DNA from: JAVBPT01 sp031549455
GTDB lineage: Bacteria > Bacillota > Clostridia > Lachnospirales > JAKSVV01
Assembly: GCA_031549455.1 (NCBI GenBank)
Contig: JAVBPT010000057.1
Coordinates: 1-32,519, forward strand
Direction: 5' to 3'
Length of the DNA: 32,519 bases
Shown: positions 24,118 through 32,035 of the stretch, in pieces
Numbering within the stretch: position 1 is the first letter of the stretch
Layout: each line of letters begins with the position of its first letter
The notes under the pieces: generated by a model
Seen by the model: only the letters and a program-made list of their open reading frames with translations
Database searches by the model: none
Told to the model about the DNA's origin: nothing
Position numbers and translations under genes: made by a program

Positions 24118-25683
24118 ATGTTAGGAAGCTTTCAAGCGGGAATTTCAGGATTATATTTGAGCCAAAAAGGATTGCAGGTGACAGGACAAAACCTAGCCAA
24201 TGTCAATACTTCGGGGTATGCTAGACAACGGGTGGAGCAGAATGAAAACAGGCCGAGGTATATTGGAAACACTGGACAGGCAAAATTATTTGTGGGAAAA
24301 GGGGTGGACATCACCACGATTAGACAGATTCGTGATGAGTGGATGGATGCCTCCTATAGGCAATCCAATAGCAAATATGCTTTTTCTTCTAAGCAATACA
24401 GCGTGATCGGTGAGATTGAAACCATCTTAGCAGGATCGGATGAAATCGGTTTTTCAAACACACTGGCTCAGCTTTTTAAAGGAATGAACAATTTATCACA
24501 GAATCCGGATAGCCTGGAGGCAAGAGCTAACTTTATTGAATCCGCAGCCTTATTGGTGAAGGATGCCAATTATATCATGGACCAGTTTACCAACTCTCAA
24601 AAAGAATTGAATCGTGAGGTGATCGCTACAACGGAGAGAGCCAATGATATTATTAAGGATATTTTCAATCTGAATAAAGAGATTGCCAAGTATGAGCTTA
24701 ATGGGGACAATGCCAACGATCTAAGAGATCAAAGAAACCTTCTCGTTGATGAGTTATCAGGCATTGCCAGAATAGAAGTAACGCCGCTCGGAAATGATCC
24801 GAGCAAGATCCAAATACGAATGGGCGGAAGAGAGCTGTACACCACAGCCACTTATGAGACGATGGAGTTAAAACAAACCGTACCGGGAAGTTCGTTCTTA
24901 TATCCGGTTTGGAAAGACAGCCAAGACCCTGTATTTAGAACCAACAAGCCGATCGATAATGTTACAAATGACGGAGGATATTTAAAATCTTTATTATATA
25001 CAAGAGGGGATAGCACAGCGGATTATACCTCTGAGGATAAAGATGTGGCAAGATTTGTGCTCCCATCGATGCAAAAGAAGTTTGATACACTCATCAACGG
25101 GATTGTTACCATGATCAATGACATGGTGGCCCCACAGAGTAGGCAAAATGGCCCCTATGGCTTAGATGAAAGCCAGTATGTTGAAATCTTTAGCAGAAAA
25201 AAGATGGACCGATATGACGCGTCTGGGAATTATATTGCAGAGGATCCATTGGATCCACAGACACTCTATTCAACCAAAAATCTTGTGATCAATCCAGAAG
25301 TATATTCGGACTATAATAAAATTTGTATTTCAAGTTCGGGTTATCCGGGGGACAATACATTAATGGAGGAAATGATCGGAAAGTGGAGAGAAGCCAACAT
25401 GACTTACACAGATGGAAGGCCCGCAGTTGACTTTAGCAATTACTTCACAGACCTGATCACGGAGATTGGGACCATCGGAAATGAGGCAGCTGCATTTGCA
25501 GAAAACCAATATACACAGATGCTTCAAATTGATTCAAAAAAACAACAAATCATGGGTGTGTCAATGGATGAAGAGATGACCAACCTGATTCGATACCAAC
25601 ATTCATATAATGCAGCGGCGAGGCTTATTAAAACACAAGATAGCCTAATTGAATCTCTATTTGCAGCCGTTGGAATTAGATAA
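24118..25683 (+). CDS. flgK: Flagellar hook-associated protein FlgK (first copy)
   Basis: Hook-filament junction protein, exported by the flagellar type III system. At 521 residues it is normal for FlgK. The N-terminal FlgB/C-like region has GSFQAGISGLYLSQKGLQVTGQNLANVNTSGY, followed by coiled helices (to about residue 190), NDLRDQRNLLVDELS, a variable central domain, and the C-terminal LIRYQHSYNAAARLIKTQDSLIESL. Both terminal D0 helices are intact, so it should assemble. It is followed 14 bases later by a second flgK-like gene. AAGGTGATG before the ATG gives translation. Confidence 0.93.
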   Translation: MLGSFQAGISGLYLSQKGLQVTGQNLANVNTSGYARQRVEQNENRPRYIGNTGQAKLFVGKGVDITTIRQIRDEWMDASYRQSNSKYAFSSKQYSVIGEIETILAGSDEIGFSNTLAQLFKGMNNLSQNPDSLEARANFIESAALLVKDANYIMDQFTNSQKELNREVIATTERANDIIKDIFNLNKEIAKYELNGDNANDLRDQRNLLVDELSGIARIEVTPLGNDPSKIQIRMGGRELYTTATYETMELKQTVPGSSFLYPVWKDSQDPVFRTNKPIDNVTNDGGYLKSLLYTRGDSTADYTSEDKDVARFVLPSMQKKFDTLINGIVTMINDMVAPQSRQNGPYGLDESQYVEIFSRKKMDRYDASGNYIAEDPLDPQTLYSTKNLVINPEVYSDYNKICISSSGYPGDNTLMEEMIGKWREANMTYTDGRPAVDFSNYFTDLITEIGTIGNEAAAFAENQYTQMLQIDSKKQQIMGVSMDEEMTNLIRYQHSYNAAARLIKTQDSLIESLFAAVGIR

Positions 25684-25697
25684 AGGAGCGTGAAATT

Positions 25698-27512
25698 ATG
25701 AGAGGTGGATTTTTAGACCTAACCATTGGGACCAGCGCACTTTTTACAGCGCAGACGGCTCTATCGGTTACAAGCAACAACATTAGTAATGCCAACACCA
25801 CGGGGTATAGCAGGAGGGTGACTATTCAACAAGCCACAAGAGCACTTCCTGGCGCAGGACGCGGGATGCTTGGAACGGGTGTGGATGTGATAGACATCAG
25901 GCGTGTAAGAGATTATTATGTGGATGTAAAATATAGAAACCAAAACACCTCTTTTGCGGAATACAATACTTTTGCAAAGGAGTTGTCGCAAATAGATAAA
26001 TTGTTTAATGAGCCAACCGATGAGGGTGTGAATAAAGTCATTGACAACTTCTTCGAAAGCTTTCAATCGCTCTCAACCAATACCAGTAATATTTCGTACT
26101 TTGAGAATGCAAAGCAGACGGCTCAAACTATGGTTTCTTTTATTCATGATATGTATACCACACTTCAAGAACAGCAAAAAGAGATTGACCGAGAAATACA
26201 AGGAAAAATCAATACGGTCAACTCAATCGCCAACCAGATTCGGGTGGTCAATGAGCAAATCTATAAGATTGAATCAAACGGAGATCTTGCCAATGATTTA
26301 AGAGACAGAAGAGATCTACTAGTGGATCAGCTTTCACAGATCGTAAATGTGGAAGTGGAGGAGATTGAAAAAAATATAGATCTTCAGGGAGGGGCGAATT
26401 CTATACAGGAGAGAAGAAGCAGCAATTGTATCTTCATCGTTACAATTAACGGGCAAGAGCTTGTAAACCATACACAGGTCAATGAGCTTACAGTGGTACA
26501 AACTAATTCAAAAAACAATCCAGAGGATGCAATGCATCCATATGATATACAGTGGAAGAACGGAATGCCATTTAATGAGTATAGCGCAAACCTAAAAGGG
26601 GAGTTAAAGGCACTTGTTCAACTAAGAGATGGAAATTTCAACAACGTGTTTAGCGGAAATGTAAGTGGTGTGGATGACACATTAAGAACACTTACTGTGA
26701 AAAATGTAAGTCGTGCAGATCTAATGGAACCGGGCGTAATTCGAATCGGTTCCGCTACTTACGAGTACGATTCCTATCAATACAATGAAGCGACGGGAGA
26801 GGTTACTTTTAACCTGGCAGCAAGCGTTGCAAATCCCATTCCAATCTCAACAGGTGCAAAGGTTGAGGTAGGGATTAAGGTTCCTTATAAAGGAATTCCA
26901 TACTATATGAATAAACTAAATGAGTTTGTGAGAACCTTTGCGAGGGCAATCAATGAGGGTACCTACCGAGATGGAAGTAAGATAGAAGGAATGACGGGAA
27001 CGATGAATGGATATACCCAAAGCAGTAAAACAGGGGTTCCGCTATTTGCCTATCTTAACATGGGAAGTGTACTTGGAAGTGGAGATGTGATTGATTATGA
27101 AAAGATGACAGCAGGCAATTTTTCATTATCACGGGACCTGCTTGAAGATGCTAGAAATATACCGACTTCCACATCGATCAATCCAAAGGAATCTCAAGCA
27201 GAGATCATTCATGAGATTTTATCCTTAAAGCATAACAATAAACTATTCAAACAAGGGGCACTTTTGGATTATATTTCTGCAATGATGAGTGAGGTGGGCT
27301 CCGATGTTTCGAGTTCGAAGAATTTTACAGAGATTCAGGAGAACATTGTGAACTATCTTCAAAATCAGCGGCTCTCTGTATCAGGCGTTGAGCTGAATGA
27401 GGAAATGACAAACCTGGTAAAATACCAGTCCGCATATACAGCGGCAGCTAAATTGATCAACATCGTGGATCAAATATATGATGTAACCATTAATGGACTC
27501 ATGAGTAGTTAA
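25698..27512 (+). CDS. flgK: Flagellar hook-associated protein FlgK (second, longer copy)
   Basis: A 604-residue FlgK paralogue adjoining the first. It has the same termini: IGTSALFTAQTALSVTSNNISNANTTGYSRR at the start and LVKYQSAYTAAAKLINIVDQIYDVTINGL at the end, plus NDLRDRRDLLVDQLSQIV. The middle carries an additional domain of about 80 residues (approx. 315-400, e.g. LRTLTVKNVSRADLMEPGVIRIG) that the first copy lacks. FlgK and FlgL differ in length (FlgL is about 300 residues), so this is not FlgL. AAAGGAG precedes ATG. No flgL, fliW or csrA follows: a terminator lies right after the stop. Confidence 0.9.
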   Translation: MRGGFLDLTIGTSALFTAQTALSVTSNNISNANTTGYSRRVTIQQATRALPGAGRGMLGTGVDVIDIRRVRDYYVDVKYRNQNTSFAEYNTFAKELSQIDKLFNEPTDEGVNKVIDNFFESFQSLSTNTSNISYFENAKQTAQTMVSFIHDMYTTLQEQQKEIDREIQGKINTVNSIANQIRVVNEQIYKIESNGDLANDLRDRRDLLVDQLSQIVNVEVEEIEKNIDLQGGANSIQERRSSNCIFIVTINGQELVNHTQVNELTVVQTNSKNNPEDAMHPYDIQWKNGMPFNEYSANLKGELKALVQLRDGNFNNVFSGNVSGVDDTLRTLTVKNVSRADLMEPGVIRIGSATYEYDSYQYNEATGEVTFNLAASVANPIPISTGAKVEVGIKVPYKGIPYYMNKLNEFVRTFARAINEGTYRDGSKIEGMTGTMNGYTQSSKTGVPLFAYLNMGSVLGSGDVIDYEKMTAGNFSLSRDLLEDARNIPTSTSINPKESQAEIIHEILSLKHNNKLFKQGALLDYISAMMSEVGSDVSSSKNFTEIQENIVNYLQNQRLSVSGVELNEEMTNLVKYQSAYTAAAKLINIVDQIYDVTINGLMSS

Positions 27513-27516
27513 GAAT

Positions 27517-27550
27517 AAAAATAGGATGGAAAACTTTCTGTCCTATTTTT
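27517..27550 (+). terminator. Rho-independent terminator ending the flagellar operon
   Basis: AAAAATAGGA (27517-27526) and TCCTATTTTT (27541-27550) form a 10-pair perfect stem. The intervening 14 bases can add a small inner GAA/TTC pairing. It starts four bases after the second flgK stop. Confidence 0.88.
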
Positions 27551-27613
27551 GTGTAAATGGAGAGAAAACAATATTGTCTTTGATACAAATTTGAGAAGAC
27601 GAGAATTTAGACA

Positions 27614-27641
27614 TTGAAATCGGGATTTTACTATGTATAAT
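27614..27641 (+). promoter_or_regulatory. Sigma-A promoter for the GDPD-like lipoprotein
   Basis: TTGAAA (27614-27619), 16-base spacer, TATAAT (27636-27641). The in-frame ATG at 27633 lies within this promoter, which supports starting the gene at 27660. Confidence 0.7.
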
Positions 27642-27659
27642 AAAAGAAAAAGAGGTCTT

Positions 27660-28826
27660 ATGAAAAAAAGTCTAATCCTTCTGGTCTTGGTTTGGTTACT
27701 TGTGTCTTGCGGTAATGAAGAGATGGAAAAAGAAAATGAACGCGTCGAGGATTCGAGCGAAGAATATAGTATTTTTTTTTCTGATGATCTGCTAGAAAGC
27801 AAAGGGTTTGCTGTTGGGGATAAGGTCTACATAAAGGCCGATGACCTATTTGGCCATATGGGATATGAAGCCCTGGAGAGTGCGAATAAGGCTTACCGAA
27901 ATGGGCGAGAGATGATTTCTTTTAATAGAGAAGTTGTGTCTAAAAACGATTTGGTGATCGATCAATATAATGATTATTTATTGATAGATAATGTTTTATA
28001 TATAAACAATAAGTTGGTTGAGAAGCTGCTGGGGGTTTCTGTTGAGATAGAAGGGAAGAATGTAAGAATTGAACCCATCTCAGACTGGACGAAGTATCCG
28101 TTGATTGCTCATGCCATGGGCAATGTGGGTGGCAAGCTCGCCACCAATTCCAGAGAAGCCTTCTACTATAGTTACCAAAATGGATATCGCCTTTTTGAAT
28201 GTGATCTGATTTTAACCTCTGATCAAAAGTTGGTGGCAAGACATGACTGGTCCGCCGAGCGTTATAAGGAGTTTATGCAAGGGGATCTAAAAGGAGCCCT
28301 TTCACTTTCTGAGGTGAAATCCAAGCTGATCTATAACAAGTACCATGCGCTTGATTTTAAAGATATTGCATTACTTATGAGTGAGTTTAGAGACGTATAC
28401 CTTGTTACGGATACCAAAGAGCTTGATTTTGAAACGGTGACACTCCAATTTGAACTCATCACAAGTATTGCGAAACAGGTGGATGAGTCCATCCTGGATC
28501 GAATTATTCCACAGTTTTATACGCCCGGCGTGTATCGAACGATTCATGACATTTATCCCTTTCGTTCTTATATATTCACTTTATATTTGACGGACATGAA
28601 AAAGGAAGAGATCAGGGATTTTGCGCTCGAGCATGAAGTGCGAGTAATCACAATGCCCTATACACTTGCCACAAAAGAGAATGTGACCTTCTTAAAAGAC
28701 AATGGGCTCATCACCTATGTCCACACACTAAATGGGATGATGGATGTGAAGCAGTATTTAAAGATGGGGATACAGGGTTTTTATACAGACTTCATTTTGC
28801 CGAGCTACTTTGAATTAGAAAAATAA
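27660..28826 (+). CDS. Lipoprotein with stalk-like and glycerophosphodiesterase-like domains
   Basis: A 388-residue exported lipoprotein. The signal peptide ends in the lipobox LVSC (C17). Residues about 40-140 (VYIKADDLFGHMGYEAL..., YLLIDNVLYINNKLVEKLLG) resemble a copper-amine-oxidase-like stalk domain. From about 148 the PI-PLC/GDPD TIM-barrel is visible: AHAMGN (H151), TNSREAFYYSY, FECDL (E180, D182), LVARHDW (H195, D196), and YLVTDTKE. GDPD enzymes use the His pair and Glu/Asp metal ligands to cleave glycerophosphodiesters. The usual Arg of the HRG motif is Ala here, a variant I associate with a clostridial subgroup annotated as GDPD; catalysis remains unproven. GAGG lies four bases before ATG. 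It is a single-gene unit between terminators, on the outer side of the membrane. Confidence 0.85.
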   Translation: MKKSLILLVLVWLLVSCGNEEMEKENERVEDSSEEYSIFFSDDLLESKGFAVGDKVYIKADDLFGHMGYEALESANKAYRNGREMISFNREVVSKNDLVIDQYNDYLLIDNVLYINNKLVEKLLGVSVEIEGKNVRIEPISDWTKYPLIAHAMGNVGGKLATNSREAFYYSYQNGYRLFECDLILTSDQKLVARHDWSAERYKEFMQGDLKGALSLSEVKSKLIYNKYHALDFKDIALLMSEFRDVYLVTDTKELDFETVTLQFELITSIAKQVDESILDRIIPQFYTPGVYRTIHDIYPFRSYIFTLYLTDMKKEEIRDFALEHEVRVITMPYTLATKENVTFLKDNGLITYVHTLNGMMDVKQYLKMGIQGFYTDFILPSYFELEK

Positions 28827-28849
28827 AAAAGAACACAGTGTGTTCTTTT
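28827..28849. terminator. Bidirectional terminator between the GDPD-like gene and the CotF-like genes
   Basis: AAAAGAACAC (28827-28836), loop AGT, GTGTTCTTTT (28840-28849): a perfect 10-pair stem. It begins right after the lipoprotein stop codon and contains the first base of the opposing stop, so both genes end within it. Confidence 0.85.
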
Positions 28850-29129
28850 ATTGTGGCATGGATTGTGAAAGTGTGTTTTTGGCCACAGATACTTTTGCTG
28901 GGTCTGCTGCATCCACTGGATACCAACCATTTTGATTCAAAACAGTAAAGATACTGTTCTGAATATCGAGCTGTTCGCTAAAAATGGTTTTTAATTCGGA
29001 ACGAATATTTGGGGTGGCTGCCTCAATCACACTCGTGTTGTATGTTGCACATAGATGCTTTTCTGAACCCAAAAGATCTGCCATGAGATCCTTGTCTTGT
29101 AAAGACATATTGTTTGCATTGTCGTTCAT
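28848..29129 (-). CDS. CotF-like spore-coat-family protein
   Basis: A 93-residue helical protein. MSLQDKDLMADLLGSEKHLCATYNTSVIEAATPNIRSELKTIF matches the ferritin-like CotF family (PF07875) of spore coat proteins, a two-helix half of the four-helix fold, though CotF in Bacillus is longer (about 160). The C-terminus shows the family's NGWYPV. It has no signal peptide. It lies eight bases after a second small gene of the same kind, with GGAGG overlapping that gene's stop codon. They may together form a four-helix unit. Expression during sporulation is inferred; no sporulation sigma site was convincing. Confidence 0.8.
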   Translation of the reverse strand: MNDNANNMSLQDKDLMADLLGSEKHLCATYNTSVIEAATPNIRSELKTIFSEQLDIQNSIFTVLNQNGWYPVDAADPAKVSVAKNTLSQSMPQ

Positions 29130-29137
29130 AATACCTC

Positions 29138-29317
29138 CTATACTTTTAAATTATTAATTAATGCTTTGCAATGTTGCTCATGCTTTTCGGATGTTTTGGT
29201 TAGTGTTTGCGCTAAGGTTGGATCTTGAACCATACTTGCATACGTTTGATATTTTTTGGCAAGTGTTTGTTCATTTTTAACAATGTCTTCAATAAAAGAT
29301 AGTTCTTTTGAAGTCAT
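29138..29317 (-). CDS. Small CotF-like partner protein (59 residues)
   Basis: MTSKELSFIEDIVKNEQTLAKKYQTYASMVQDPTLAQTLTKTSEKHEQHCKALINNL: two amphipathic helices with the His-rich KHEQHCK of ferritin-like CotF-type proteins. The open frame continues upstream to 29392, but AGGAGG (29325-29330, minus strand) stands seven bases before the ATG at 29317, so the shorter start is preferred. It is the first gene of a two-gene minus-strand operon with the 93-residue CotF-like protein. I am sure of the gene but less sure of its function. Confidence 0.75.
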   Translation of the reverse strand: MTSKELSFIEDIVKNEQTLAKKYQTYASMVQDPTLAQTLTKTSEKHEQHCKALINNLKV

Positions 29318-29408
29318 ACATAAACCTCCTCTTAAATTATTCTCAAAGATATTGTTTTCATTTATAAGAAAAATATGTAAAGTTCTGTTCAAGTTTAGAA
29401 AAATCTGA

Positions 29409-29414
29409 TATACT
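29409..29414 (+). promoter_or_regulatory. Extended -10 promoter for nth
   Basis: TGATATACT gives a TATACT -10 with TGn. No clear -35 is found at 16-18 bases. The nth ATG is 18 bases after the -10, behind GAGGGAG. Confidence 0.5.
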
Positions 29415-29432
29415 CAAAAATGTGAGGGAGCA

Positions 29433-30065
29433 ATGAATAAGGAAAAGATTAAAAAGATATTGGAGAGATTAGATGAGCAGTACGGCAAAGAGAGTATCTG
29501 TTATTTAAACTATAAAAAAGATTATGAACTTCTAATTGGAACCATCTTGGCAGCACAGTGCACAGATGCCAGAGTGAATCTTGTCACCAGCGAGCTGTTT
29601 AAAAAATATGATCGCTTGGAGAAATTTGCGAATGTAGGTAGCAGGGAGCTAGAAGAGGATATTAAGCCGACTGGCTTTTTTAGAGAAAAGGCAAAGCATA
29701 TCATATCCGCCAGTAAGATGCTTCTTTCGGAGTTTTCTGGAAAGCTTCCAAGCAATCTGGAAGACTTACTAAAGCTGGATGGGGTCGGGCGTAAAACGGC
29801 CAATGTTATCAGGACCCATATTTTTCATACCCCGAGCATAGTGGTGGATACACATGTAAAGAGGGTGAGTAAGCGGATTGGTTTGACTCCAAACACCGAT
29901 CCCACGAAGATTGAGTTTGACTTAATGAAATGCTTGCCAGAAGAAAACTGGAGTCGTTACAATGGGCAGATTATGGCACTTGGACGAACATTCTGTAATG
30001 CCAGAAAGCCTCAGTGTGTGGAATGTTTCCTGAAAGTGGAGTGTATGAAAAAAACAAAAGCGTAA
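29433..30065 (+). CDS. nth: Endonuclease III, DNA glycosylase/AP lyase
   Basis: Removes oxidised pyrimidines and cleaves the abasic site in base-excision repair. At 210 residues it is the usual size. The helix-hairpin-helix region is LLKLDGVGRKTANVI, with the catalytic lysine in GRKTA; the catalytic aspartate is in VVDTHVKRV. The 4Fe-4S cluster is C-x6-C-x2-C-x5-C in CNARKPQCVECFLKVEC near the end. It is cytosolic. It lies between the minus-strand CotF-like genes and RNase J. Only a weak hairpin (30064-30080) follows the stop; no strong terminator is seen. Confidence 0.97.
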   Translation: MNKEKIKKILERLDEQYGKESICYLNYKKDYELLIGTILAAQCTDARVNLVTSELFKKYDRLEKFANVGSRELEEDIKPTGFFREKAKHIISASKMLLSEFSGKLPSNLEDLLKLDGVGRKTANVIRTHIFHTPSIVVDTHVKRVSKRIGLTPNTDPTKIEFDLMKCLPEENWSRYNGQIMALGRTFCNARKPQCVECFLKVECMKKTKA

Positions 30066-30174
30066 CCTCTTGGAAGGGTCGTTATTGTTAGACTAATAAA
30101 TGGTAATCTGTATACAGCTTCTGAATTTGAGCTGTGAATAGTAACCGGATTTATGCAAAAAACGAATTTACCCC

Positions 30175-30203
30175 TTGTAAAGGGACAAATGCTGTGATAT
30201 AAT
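30175..30203 (+). promoter_or_regulatory. Sigma-A promoter with extended -10 for RNase J
   Basis: TTGTAA (30175-30180), 17-base spacer, TATAAT (30198-30203) preceded by TGTGA. The 11-base string TGTGATATAAT also occurs on the minus strand upstream of the GGDEF gene. Confidence 0.82.
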
Positions 30204-30254
30204 AAGCAAGAATTTTGTGAACGATTTTTTATTAAAAAAATATAAAGTAATAAA

Positions 30255-31940
30255 ATGAGAGATTTAAGAATAAGGAGGTTTTTTAACATCGAAGCGAAAT
30301 TAAAAATAATACCGCTCGGGGGTTTAGATGGTATTGGAAAAAATATCACGGCCTATCAATACGAGGATGAGATAATCGTAGTAGACTGTGGTACAGGTTT
30401 CCCCGAGGAAGACATGTTAGGAGTGGATTTAGTCATTCCTGACGTTAGCTTTTTGGCTAAAAATATAGACAAGGTAAAAGGAATTGTATTAACACATGGT
30501 CATGAAGACCACATTGGTGCATTACCTTATGTATTAAGGGATCTAAATGTTCCGATCTATGCCACAAACCTTACAATGGGACTAATTGTGGGTAAACTGA
30601 AAGAGTTTGATCTGGACAAAAAGGTGAAAAAATATATTGTGCCACCAGGAAAAAGCGTTCACTTTAAGCATTTCAAAGTAGAATTTGTTCGTGTCAACCA
30701 TAGTATACCGGATTCAGTGGCTTTAGCCATTACAACACCACAGGGTATTGTGTTTCACACAGGGGATTTTAAGGTAGACTATACCCCGATTGGGGATACG
30801 CAACCCATTGATCTATGTAGAATTGCGGAAATTGGGAAGAAGGGCGTGCTTGCTCTTCTATCAGATAGTACAAATGTGGAAAGAAAAGGCTACACCATGT
30901 CTGAAAAGACAGTTGGCGAGGTTTTTGATGATATATTTGTGGGTGCAAGGAATAGTCGAATTATTATCACAACCTTTGCATCAAATGTTCACAGAGTTCA
31001 ACAAATTATTAATGCGGCTGTCAACTCAAAAAGAAAAGTGGCGGTTGCCGGAAAAAGTATGTTAAATGTAATATCAATTGCACAAGAATTGGGTTATTTA
31101 AAAATTCCTGAGGGACTAGTGATTGATATATCAGAAATAAAGAATCGTTCAGATAATGAAATTGTAATTATTGTTACGGGAAGTCAGGGTCAACCGATGT
31201 CTGCACTTTCTAGGATGGCCTATTCTGAGAACAAACAGATAGAGCTAAAAGCGGGGGATAAAGTGATCTTCAGTTCAACCCCTGTACCAGGGAATGAGAA
31301 AACCATTGCAAAGATCATCAATGAGCTATATAAAAAGGGAGTAGATGTCATTAAAGAAGATACACACGTATCTGGACACGCCTGCCAAGAAGAGCTTAAA
31401 TTGATCTACACGCTATTAAAACCAAAGTTTTTCATACCGGTGCATGGTGAGTTTAAACACTTGAAGGTTCATGCAGACATGGTTAAATCACTTGGAGCAG
31501 ATCCGAAGAATATCTTTATTATTCAAAATGGAGAAATTCTAGAAATGGATCAAAATCACGCGAAAATCAATGGAACCGTGCCAGCGGGTCAAGTCTTTGT
31601 AGATGGATTGGGTGTAGGTGATGTTGGAAATGTGGTTCTGAAGGATAGAAAACACCTTGCTCAGGATGGATTGATTATCGTGGTGATCGCGGTAGATGGT
31701 GTAGGGCAGGTTGTATCAGGTCCGGATGTGATATCCAGAGGATTTGTGTATGTTAAGGAGTCAGAGAATCTGATGGTGGAAGTCAAAGAGATGATCCAAA
31801 AGACCATTTTCAAATTTATTAAAACGGAGAACAGAAATTGGTTTGAGATTAAAAATGACCTAAAAGAGGATTTAAAAGACTTTGTCTGGAAGAAAACCAA
31901 GAGAAATCCGATGATTTTGCCTATAATTATAGAAGTTTAG
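30255..31940 (+). CDS. rnj: Ribonuclease J
   Basis: Metallo-beta-lactamase-fold RNase with 5'-exonuclease and endonuclease activity, central to mRNA decay and rRNA maturation in Firmicutes. At 561 residues it is near the usual size. PLGGLDGIGKN, VDCGTGFPEEDMLG, then the zinc site HGHEDH (81-86), NHSIPD, FHTGDFK, SDSTN, the beta-CASP motifs with VTGSQGQPMSAL, HVSGHA and PVHGEFKHL. A C-terminal domain of about 120 residues is present. The frame begins with ATG at 30255, which has no Shine-Dalgarno sequence; a strong AAGGAGG (30272-30278) lies inside, see the separate site. The first 10 residues (MRDLRIRRFF) may thus be untranslated, but no standard start codon exists after the strong site. Confidence 0.95.
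   Translation: MRDLRIRRFFNIEAKLKIIPLGGLDGIGKNITAYQYEDEIIVVDCGTGFPEEDMLGVDLVIPDVSFLAKNIDKVKGIVLTHGHEDHIGALPYVLRDLNVPIYATNLTMGLIVGKLKEFDLDKKVKKYIVPPGKSVHFKHFKVEFVRVNHSIPDSVALAITTPQGIVFHTGDFKVDYTPIGDTQPIDLCRIAEIGKKGVLALLSDSTNVERKGYTMSEKTVGEVFDDIFVGARNSRIIITTFASNVHRVQQIINAAVNSKRKVAVAGKSMLNVISIAQELGYLKIPEGLVIDISEIKNRSDNEIVIIVTGSQGQPMSALSRMAYSENKQIELKAGDKVIFSSTPVPGNEKTIAKIINELYKKGVDVIKEDTHVSGHACQEELKLIYTLLKPKFFIPVHGEFKHLKVHADMVKSLGADPKNIFIIQNGEILEMDQNHAKINGTVPAGQVFVDGLGVGDVGNVVLKDRKHLAQDGLIIVVIAVDGVGQVVSGPDVISRGFVYVKESENLMVEVKEMIQKTIFKFIKTENRNWFEIKNDLKEDLKDFVWKKTKRNPMILPIIIEV
30272..30278 (+). promoter_or_regulatory. Strong Shine-Dalgarno inside the RNase J reading frame
   Basis: AAGGAGG lies 15 bases after the first ATG. 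Nine bases later comes an in-frame ATC (30288-30290); no ATG, GTG or TTG follows at a workable distance. It may be two AGG arginine codons, a regulatory or pausing site, or the site for a non-standard start. Confidence 0.4.
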
Positions 31941-31963
31941 AAAAAAGCCTTTAAGGCTTTTTT
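31941..31963 (+). terminator. Rho-independent terminator after RNase J
   Basis: AAAAAAGCC (31941-31949), loop TTTAA, GGCTTTTTT (31955-31963), directly after the stop codon. Confidence 0.9.
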
Positions 31964-31979
31964 CATTTTCAAGCGATGG

Positions 31980-32008
31980 TTGACAGAGCTCTTTAGAAAG
32001 GGTAGACT
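31980..32008 (+). promoter_or_regulatory. Sigma-A promoter for the SLH gene
   Basis: TTGACA (31980-31985), 17-base spacer, TAGACT (32003-32008). A perfect -35 with a 4/6 -10. Confidence 0.65.
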
Positions 32009-32035
32009 AATCATAAAGGCAGGAGGATGAATGGT

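Noticed and set aside
25698..27512. Second FlgK as FlgL or as a frameshifted repeat
   Set aside because: It has complete FlgK-type ends and length of 604; FlgL is about half as long. The frame is uninterrupted.
27633..27659. Nine-codon extension of the GDPD-like lipoprotein
   Set aside because: Its ATG lies within the -10 promoter element, and GAGG before 27660 gives a normal lipoprotein signal.
29318..29392. Extension of the small CotF-like protein to 84 residues
   Set aside because: The extension lacks a ribosome site and contains the AGGAGG site for the inner ATG.
30064..30080. Weak hairpin after nth as terminator
   Set aside because: The stem is short with a bulge, and the following bases are not a T run.
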